Shown here one piece after another: positions 1 to 3,587 of a stretch of 7,208 nt of DNA. Within the stretch, counting starts at the first letter, position 1; the number at the start of each line of letters is the position of its first letter. The stretch is from positions 1-7,208 of the forward strand of contig CAMJAJ010000057.1 of the NCBI GenBank assembly GCA_946403565.1, read 5' to 3'. The DNA comes from an uncultured Treponema sp. (GTDB taxonomy: Bacteria > Spirochaetota > Spirochaetia > Treponematales > Treponemataceae). The notes under the pieces were generated by a model. That model did no database searches and was not told the origin of the DNA. It saw only the letters and a list, made by a program, of their open reading frames with translations. Both the position numbers and the translations under genes were made by a program.

Positions 1-1
1 A

Positions 2-37
2 TCTGGGCCCAGACCAGATGGGACCAGACCAGATGGG
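2..37. repeat. Direct and inverted repeats of a CCAGACCAGATGGG unit at the left edge
   Basis: The 14-nt unit CCAGACCAGATGGG occurs at 9-22 and again at 24-37, a 15-nt period. Its first 13 nt are repeated inverted at 46-59 (CCATCTGGTCTGG). Positions 2-13 (TCTGGGCCCAGA) form a perfect 12-nt palindrome, so the array appears to continue beyond the left edge in alternating orientation. It lies just downstream of the minus-strand gene ending at 67. It could be a terminator cluster, or one copy of a dispersed intergenic repeat family; the window alone cannot decide. Confidence 0.75.
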
Positions 38-59
38 GCACCTGCCCCATCTGGTCTGG
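24..59 (-). terminator. Long hairpin just past the stop of the small exported-protein gene
   Basis: Positions 24-40 (CCAGACCAGATGGGGCA) are exactly complementary to 43-59, giving a 17-bp stem around two central bases, so the real loop would open a few pairs. It begins 7 nt after the TAA stop at 67-69 when read on the minus strand. No T-tract follows on the minus strand (TCCCATCTGG comes next), so it is not a textbook intrinsic terminator. It may instead act as a 3'-end stabiliser or as a barrier between convergent transcripts. Confidence 0.45.
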
Positions 60-66
60 CACTGGC

Positions 67-642
67 TTAGAAGTAGAAGCCTCCGCCATAGCTGCCGTAG
101 CCACCGTCGTCGTAGCCGGAATCGCTGTCCTCGTAGCCACTCGAACTGTCGGAGGGGAATTCGCCAAAGAAGTCCGTATCGCCGTAGTCGTCGTTCTCAT
201 AGTAGTCGTTGCCCCGGGTGCTGTAGGCGCCCGACCTGGCCCGTTCCGGAATGCGCTTCAGGTCGTTCATGGCCAGGACCCGGTAGGAGGCGGGCAGCTC
301 CCCGGCGGGAGTCTCGGCGTATATGTCCAGGATCTCCTCCATGATGGGGACGGCGGTGGCGTAGTCCTTCTTCCGTATCGCTATGTGGCCTATCTCGTAC
401 TTGCCGATGATGTAGTCCACGATGTTGTTTCCGTAGCGCTGGAGCAGGACGTTGTAGTAGTAGTCCGCCAGCTTGAAGTTGTCGTTGTTGAAGGCCTGCT
501 GGGCCAGCTGGATGATCTCCCGGTCAGAGGTCTCGGGGGGCAGATCCTTCTTGTTCTTGCCCAGCGCGCTGGCCGACGCACAGGTGGAAACGGCCAGGGC
601 CAAAAGGAGTGTGGAGCGGAGTCCCTTCAGTATGCTGTTCAT
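67..642 (-). CDS. Small exported protein with TPR-like helices and Asp/Tyr/Gly-rich tail
   Basis: I do not recognise a named gene. The 191-residue product starts with a basic-then-hydrophobic export signal (residues 1-26). Two processing sites are possible: signal peptidase I cleavage after A24-S25-A26, or lipidation at C21 in V-S-T-C, a relaxed lipobox of the kind tolerated in spirochaetes. Residues 41-135 read as paired amphipathic helices (REIIQLAQQAF, ADYYYNVLLQRYG, KYEIGHIAIRKKDYATAVP), like tetratricopeptide repeats that scaffold protein contacts in the periplasm or at the inner face of the outer membrane. Residues 143-191 are low-complexity, rich in Asp, Tyr, Gly and Ser, and end in Phe. 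I chose the ATG at 640-642 over the one at 667-669 because the signal peptide then begins at residue 1, AAGGA lies 4 nt upstream, and the predicted promoter would put the transcript start at about 669. The gene is monocistronic here. The function is unknown. Confidence 0.8.
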   Translation of the reverse strand: MNSILKGLRSTLLLALAVSTCASASALGKNKKDLPPETSDREIIQLAQQAFNNDNFKLADYYYNVLLQRYGNNIVDYIIGKYEIGHIAIRKKDYATAVPIMEEILDIYAETPAGELPASYRVLAMNDLKRIPERARSGAYSTRGNDYYENDDYGDTDFFGEFPSDSSSGYEDSDSGYDDGGYGSYGGGFYF

Positions 643-646
643 TTTG

Positions 647-651
647 TCCTT
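647..651 (-). promoter_or_regulatory. Ribosome binding site deciding the start at 642
   Basis: The minus strand reads AAGGACAAAATG, placing AAGGA 4 nt before the ATG at 642. The upstream in-frame ATG at 669 has only a GGAG about 17 nt away, too far to serve. This favours the shorter protein that begins directly with the signal peptide. Confidence 0.6.
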
Positions 652-675
652 CGCTATTGATTGTTTCATTCTATC

Positions 676-704
676 AGTGTATCATTTCTCCGTATTAATT
701 TCTA
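676..704 (-). promoter_or_regulatory. Candidate sigma-70 promoter for the exported-protein gene
   Basis: On the minus strand, TAGAAA (699-704; 4 of 6 to TTGACA) is followed by a 17-nt spacer and TACACT (676-681; 4 of 6 to TATAAT). TGA sits directly before the -10, an extended -10 feature. Transcription would start near 669, leaving a leader of about 27 nt before the ATG at 642. Confidence 0.4.
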
Positions 705-747
705 GGGAAACCCGGAAAGCCGCCTCGCGTTTTTTCGAGTTCCCCGA

Positions 748-785
748 GCAGCCCTAAACCGGGTGTGCCGGGTCTTTAGGGATGC
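748..785. promoter_or_regulatory. 38-nt imperfect dyad in the divergent region before argC
   Basis: CCCTAAA (752-758) is exactly complementary to TTTAGGG (775-781). After one mismatched pair (751/782) the pairing resumes with GCA (748-750) and TGC (783-785). The 16-nt centre contains a direct repeat, CCGGGT at 759-764 and 768-773. It sits between two divergent genes, so it may be an operator for either one or a structured argC leader. I cannot match it to a known regulator site, and it does not look like an ArgR box. Confidence 0.45.
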
Positions 786-811
786 CAAAAGCCTGCACGA
801 CAGTTCCAGGG

Positions 812-827
812 GTCCGCCCGGACTTTT
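812..827 (+). terminator. Short GC hairpin plus T-run 40 nt before argC (possible attenuator)
   Basis: GTCC (812-815), loop GCCC and GGAC (820-823) are followed at once by TTTT (824-827). The stem is only 4-5 bp, so it is a weak terminator at best. Its position between the dyad at 748-785 and the argC ribosome binding site would suit leader attenuation. No leader peptide with arginine codons was seen. Confidence 0.25.
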
Positions 828-865
828 GAAACTGGTCAAAATTCATCTCAAAGGGAAAAACGACT

Positions 866-1960
866 ATGGCTGACAAGGTTACAATAAAAGCGGGAATCAT
901 CGGGGCAACGGGCTATGCCGGCGTGGAGCTGTTCAGGATACTGCTCAGGCATCCCGGCGTGGAGCAGATATTCGCCAGCTCCGTGAGCTTCGAGGGCCAG
1001 CGGATAGACGAGGTGTACCAGAACCTCCTGGGACAGCTGGGCGACAAGAGCGACGGCAAGCTGCTGACGGCCGATGAGGTGAAGGAGAAGGCCGACGTGC
1101 TGTTCACCGCCCTGCCCCACGGCATTGCCGAACAGTACGCAGACTACTGCGTCAAGCACGGCAAGAAGCTCATCGACCTGAGCGCGGACTTCCGCTACGG
1201 CATGGACGAGGCGACGTTCAAGACCTGGTACAAGAAGGACTGGCAGTTCCCCGAGGTGCACAAGGAGAGCGTCTACGGTTCCCCCGAGATGAACCGGAAG
1301 GACATACGGCAGGCCCGCGTCATCGGCAACCCGGGCTGCTACGTCACGAGCGCGACGCTCGCCCTTCTGCCCGCGCTCAAGGCGGGCCTGGTGGACACCG
1401 GCGCGGCGATCATCGTGGACTCCAAGAGCGGCGTGACCGGATCGGGGCGCAGCGCCACGATGACCAACCACTTCTGCGAGTGCGGGGAAAGCCTGTCCGC
1501 CTACAAGGTGGGGAACCACCGGCACCAGAGCGAGATCCAGCGCAACTTCGCCCTCATCGCGGGCAAGGAACCGGCGGACCTGAACGTCATCTTCACGCCC
1601 CAGCTCATCCCCATGAACCGGGGCATCCTGAGCACGATATATGCCCCCCTGTCCGACAAGGGGCTGAAGGCGGCCGCATCGGGCCTTGCGGAGATCCGCT
1701 CCATCTACGAGGCAGCGTACAAGGACGAGCCCTTCGTCCGCGTCCTTCCCGACGGCATGCAGGCGACCACCCGCACGATACGCGGCACCAACTACTGCGA
1801 CATGCAGCTCTACCTCGTCGGGAACGGCAGGACGCTGGAGATCGTCAGCGTGCTGGACAACATGGTGAAGGGGGCCTCCGGGCAGGCCGTGCAGAACATG
1901 AACCTGATGTACGGCTTTGACGAGCGGACGGCCCTGGACTTCATCCCCGCCGCGTTCTAG
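866..1960 (+). CDS. argC: N-acetyl-gamma-glutamyl-phosphate reductase
   Basis: The enzyme reduces N-acetylglutamyl-5-phosphate with NADPH to N-acetylglutamate 5-semialdehyde, the third step of arginine/ornithine synthesis, in the cytoplasm. The 364 residues are slightly longer than the usual 340-350 of the long ArgC type. Visible motifs are the Rossmann loop GIIGATGYAG (G10, G13, G16), ALPHG, IDLSADFR, VYGSPEMNR, and the active-site GNPGCY with the acyl-forming C158. They continue with KVGNHRHQSEI (H218/H220, matching the catalytic His region), MNRGILSTIYA and a C-terminal NADP-binding helix. The ATG at 866 is preceded by AAGGG at 851-855, 10 nt away. No convincing -10/-35 pair was found upstream. 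The gene stands alone: no argJ, argB, argD or other arg gene is in view. The rightward transcript meets rpsU head-on. The assignment is firm. Confidence 0.97.
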   Translation: MADKVTIKAGIIGATGYAGVELFRILLRHPGVEQIFASSVSFEGQRIDEVYQNLLGQLGDKSDGKLLTADEVKEKADVLFTALPHGIAEQYADYCVKHGKKLIDLSADFRYGMDEATFKTWYKKDWQFPEVHKESVYGSPEMNRKDIRQARVIGNPGCYVTSATLALLPALKAGLVDTGAAIIVDSKSGVTGSGRSATMTNHFCECGESLSAYKVGNHRHQSEIQRNFALIAGKEPADLNVIFTPQLIPMNRGILSTIYAPLSDKGLKAAASGLAEIRSIYEAAYKDEPFVRVLPDGMQATTRTIRGTNYCDMQLYLVGNGRTLEIVSVLDNMVKGASGQAVQNMNLMYGFDERTALDFIPAAF

Positions 1961-2004
1961 GCGGACCCGCTGCAAGGCAGACGGGACCCACGGCAGAGCG
2001 GGGC

Positions 2005-2039
2005 GCCTCATTCAGGTGGGGCGGCCTCATTCAGGCGGG
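2005..2039. repeat. Two-copy 19-nt tandem repeat downstream of argC
   Basis: GCCTCATTCAGG occurs at 2005-2016 and 2024-2035, and the match extends to 16 nt with one change (GCCTCATTCAGGTGGG against GCCTCATTCAGGCGGG). The period is 19 nt. It lies between argC and its likely terminator and has no coding potential that I can see. Confidence 0.7.
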
Positions 2040-2040
2040 A

Positions 2041-2075
2041 CCGGGGCGGACACATACCGCCCGGCCCTGATTTTT
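2041..2075 (+). terminator. Likely argC terminator
   Basis: GGGCGG (2044-2049) pairs with CCGCCC (2057-2062) around the loop ACACATA. A CC/GG extension (2041-2042 with 2063-2064) skips one bulged G. A run of five T follows at 2071-2075, 6 nt after the stem. The gap before the T-run makes it less than ideal. Confidence 0.45.
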
Positions 2076-2098
2076 CCACCGGTCCGAGGCGAACGGGC

Positions 2099-2126
2099 AA
2101 AAAAAAAGCCCCCGGACGGGGGCTTT
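2099..2126 (-). terminator. Strong intrinsic terminator of rpsU, possibly bidirectional
   Basis: AAAGCCCCC (2105-2113) pairs with GGGGGCTTT (2118-2126) around GGAC. Read on the minus strand, the stem runs straight into a run of nine T (2107-2099). It starts about 15 nt after the rpsU stop at 2142. On the plus strand only TTT follows the stem, so it may also help stop argC transcription, but less efficiently. Confidence 0.9.
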
Positions 2127-2141
2127 CCTCAGCTCCAAGGC

Positions 2142-2360
2142 TTAGTAGGACTTGGAGTCGTGCGGCCTTGAAGAAGGACGAGTCTTCTTCTGCAGCTTGC
2201 GCTGAATGGCCTTGTTCTTGCGGTTGAGGATCGTGGAGGGCTTCTCGTAATACTCGCGCCGCTTGTACTCGCGGATAATACCCTCTTTCTCTACCATCCT
2301 CTTGAAGCGCTTGATAGCCTTCTCAAGGTTCTCACCGTCTTCGACGTAAATGCTTGCCAA
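2142..2360 (-). CDS. rpsU: 30S ribosomal protein S21
   Basis: S21 binds late to the 30S platform near the 16S 3' end and aids mRNA base-pairing during initiation. The 72-residue product matches the family length (71 in E. coli). It shows the conserved core [20 protein letters not shown] followed by YYEKPS, then a basic tail rich in Lys and Arg. The start is TTG at 2358-2360. The codon directly upstream in frame is TAG, so no earlier start exists, and aligning from this TTG puts A15, R18 and F19 at the same residues as in E. coli S21. GGTGA lies 6 nt before it. An ATG 13 nt upstream in another frame opens a 13-codon overlapping ORF (2332-2373). A clear promoter and terminator bracket the gene, so it is a single-gene transcript. 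The form of the core looks spirochaetal to me, which is an impression rather than a search result. Confidence 0.96.
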   Translation of the reverse strand: MASIYVEDGENLEKAIKRFKRMVEKEGIIREYKRREYYEKPSTILNRKNKAIQRKLQKKTRPSSRPHDSKSY

Positions 2361-2366
2361 CTAAAT

Positions 2367-2371
2367 TCACC
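2367..2371 (-). promoter_or_regulatory. rpsU ribosome binding site (GGTGA) for a TTG start
   Basis: The minus strand reads GGTGAATTTAGTTG. GGTGA is the right half of the AGGAGGTGA consensus, 6 nt before the TTG. A second purine patch, GAGG at 2374-2377, is 13 nt away. The site supports TTG initiation, and it overlaps the out-of-frame ATG at 2371-2373. Confidence 0.55.
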
Positions 2372-2404
2372 ATCCTCACCGGCGGCAGTTCCGCAGGAGG
2401 CCAA

Positions 2405-2433
2405 ATTCTGCCATATATCGGCAGAAAAGTCAA
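2405..2433 (-). promoter_or_regulatory. rpsU promoter, sigma-70 type
   Basis: On the minus strand TTGACT (2428-2433; 5 of 6) is followed by exactly 17 nt and CAGAAT (2405-2410; 4 of 6). Transcription would begin near 2398, giving a leader of about 38 nt. That leader contains a small hairpin (GCGG 2382-2385 with CCGC 2391-2394) and the GGTGA site. Confidence 0.7.
2406..2426. promoter_or_regulatory. 21-bp dyad over the rpsU -10 and spacer (candidate operator)
   Basis: TTCTGCC (2406-2412) and GGCAGAA (2420-2426) are perfect inverted repeats around ATATATC. The dyad covers five bases of the rpsU -10 and nearly the whole spacer, so a dimeric repressor bound here would block rpsU transcription. 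I recognise no specific regulator family. Chance origin is possible but unlikely for a perfect 7+7 dyad placed here. Confidence 0.5.
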
Positions 2434-2473
2434 GTGGTGCCGCCTGACACGCCCGCGCAAGCAAGCAGCTCAC

Positions 2474-2502
2474 TGTACTTTTCGCCCGAGCCGTGCTATC
2501 CT
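2474..2502 (+). promoter_or_regulatory. Weak candidate promoter for rsmE with extended -10
   Basis: TGTACT (2474-2479; 3 of 6) and TATCCT (2497-2502; 4 of 6) are separated by 17 nt, and TGC stands just before the -10 (extended -10 pattern). Initiation would fall at about 2509, only a few bases before the rsmE ATG at 2513. This fits the absence of a ribosome binding site there. Confidence 0.3.
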
Positions 2503-2512
2503 GTCAGCCATA

Positions 2513-3424
2513 ATGAACATCTGCCTTTTTAGCCCGGAGGAAGTCGCACGGCCGCTAGACCTGCGCGACGAGCGGGCACAGCACATACTCAAGGTCCTGC
2601 ACAAGGGGGTCGGAGACAGCTTTTCCGCCGGGGTCATCGGCGGCGGGGCGGGCCAGGCCCGGATTGAGCGCATAGAGGAGCAGGAGCTTACCGCGCCCAA
2701 CGGCAAGAGCTATTCGGGAGGAAGCATGACCTTCACCTTCCAGAGCGAAAGCGACGGCAAGCCCCTCTACCCCCTCATAATGCTGATCGGCTTTCCCCGC
2801 CCCATCCAGCTCAAGCGACTGCTGCGCGACATGGCCGGACTGGGGGTCTGCGCGGTCTACCTGTGCGGCACCGACCTGGTGGAAAAGTCCTACCTCAAGT
2901 CCACGCTCTGCGATGAAGAGGAGTGCCGCAGGATGCTGCTGGAAGGCACGGTGCAGGCGGCCAGCACCCACGTGCCCGCCGTCAAGATCTTCCCCGACCT
3001 GGCCGCCGCCCTCGCCCAGGTCACCCAGGACACGGCCCAGCCCGCCGCAAGCAGCCCCCTGCCCGCCACAAGCAGCAGCCCCCAGCCCGCCGCAAGCAGC
3101 CCCCTGCCCGCCACAAGCAGCCCCCTGCCCGGGCTAGAAGCCAACATAGCCGCAACCGCACGGACGCTCCGGCTCGCAATGGACAACGTGCGTCCCGAAG
3201 GGAGCCTTTCGATTTTCCTTGAGAAGGAGGCCGCCGCCCTGCGCACGGAGGGAAGCATTGCGGTCTCGGCGATAGGCAGCGAGCGGGGGTGGAGCGACCG
3301 GGAGCGGGAACTGCTGGAGCAGGGGGGATTCCATCTGCTGGGGATGGGGAAGCGGGTCCTGAGGACGGAGAGCGCGGCGACGGTCTCGGCGAGCCTTATC
3401 CTTTCGGCGATGGGCAAACTCTAG
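2513..3424 (+). CDS. rsmE: 16S rRNA (uracil1498-N3)-methyltransferase with repeat insertion
   Basis: RsmE transfers a methyl group from S-adenosylmethionine to N3 of U1498 in 16S rRNA of the assembled 30S subunit. The product is 303 residues, about 55-60 longer than usual (near 245). Residues 1-75 form the PUA-like RNA-binding domain. The SPOUT fold follows: LIMLIGFPRPIQLKRLLRDM (88-107), GTDLVEKSYLKS (119-130), EGTVQAASTHVPAVKIF, then SAIGSERGW (255-260 GSERGW) and GKRVLRTESA (L283-R284-T285-E286), which build the knotted cofactor pocket. The family motif GPEGG is replaced by GSERG. Between the two halves, residues 177-206 are a tandem-repeat insertion of Pro/Ala/Ser/Thr. The start is set at the ATG at 2513 because the family N-terminus (MNICLFSPEE) begins there. 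No ribosome binding site is visible, and the mRNA may be leaderless. The gene diverges from rpsU. I am sure of the family; retention of activity with the insertion is inferred. Confidence 0.92.
   Translation: MNICLFSPEEVARPLDLRDERAQHILKVLHKGVGDSFSAGVIGGGAGQARIERIEEQELTAPNGKSYSGGSMTFTFQSESDGKPLYPLIMLIGFPRPIQLKRLLRDMAGLGVCAVYLCGTDLVEKSYLKSTLCDEEECRRMLLEGTVQAASTHVPAVKIFPDLAAALAQVTQDTAQPAASSPLPATSSSPQPAASSPLPATSSPLPGLEANIAATARTLRLAMDNVRPEGSLSIFLEKEAAALRTEGSIAVSAIGSERGWSDRERELLEQGGFHLLGMGKRVLRTESAATVSASLILSAMGKL
3036..3130 (+). repeat. In-frame 45-nt tandem repeat with nested 21-nt units inside rsmE
   Basis: Positions 3036-3075 and 3081-3120 are identical over 40 nt (45-nt period, 15 codons). Each copy contains a 21-nt subunit encoding A-[AT]-S-S-P-L-P. 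In protein the order is AASSPLP, ATSSSPQP, AASSPLP, ATSSPLP. Near-perfect nucleotide identity points to recent slippage or unequal recombination, so copy number may vary between strains. All units keep the reading frame. Confidence 0.95.
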
Positions 3425-3587
3425 GGCCGCGGGGCCTTGCCAGCTCGGGCCGCCCGGGAAACATTTCTCCCGGCCGCAGAATTCAGCCGCAGGGCCCTGC
3501 CCGCCCGGAACGCAGAGGCCGCCTCTAAGCCGGCGGCCCTATCCGCCCAAACCGGCGGCGAATGTGGGAGCCGCCTCCCCCGCCCTG
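3425..3587. other. Convergent intergenic region with GC hairpins (rsmE / kinase)
   Basis: This 163-nt gap has no credible gene. It holds three stem-loops: CCGGGA/TCCCGG (3454-3473), GGCCGCC/GGCGGCC (3517-3538, 7-bp stem, 8-nt loop) and GGGAG/CTCCC (3566-3579). None has a T-tract on either strand, so they are not clear intrinsic terminators. Transcript ends here may depend on Rho or on the stems as 3' barriers. Confidence 0.5.

Noticed and set aside
643..669. Earlier ATG (667-669) for the exported-protein gene
   Set aside because: It would add nine polar residues before the signal peptide, lacks a properly spaced ribosome binding site, and coincides with the predicted transcript start.
848..2011. 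Minus-strand ORF of 387 codons opposite argC
   Set aside because: It is a codon-bias shadow of a clear ArgC in the in-phase reverse frame, with no recognisable family.
2395..2400. Perfect AGGAGG on the plus strand
   Set aside because: No ATG, GTG or TTG follows at a usable distance. It lies in the rpsU leader on the other strand.
2354..2512. N-terminal extension of rsmE from the ATG at 2354
   Set aside because: The first 53 codons overlap the rpsU start and promoter and do not resemble RsmE. The family N-terminus begins at 2513.
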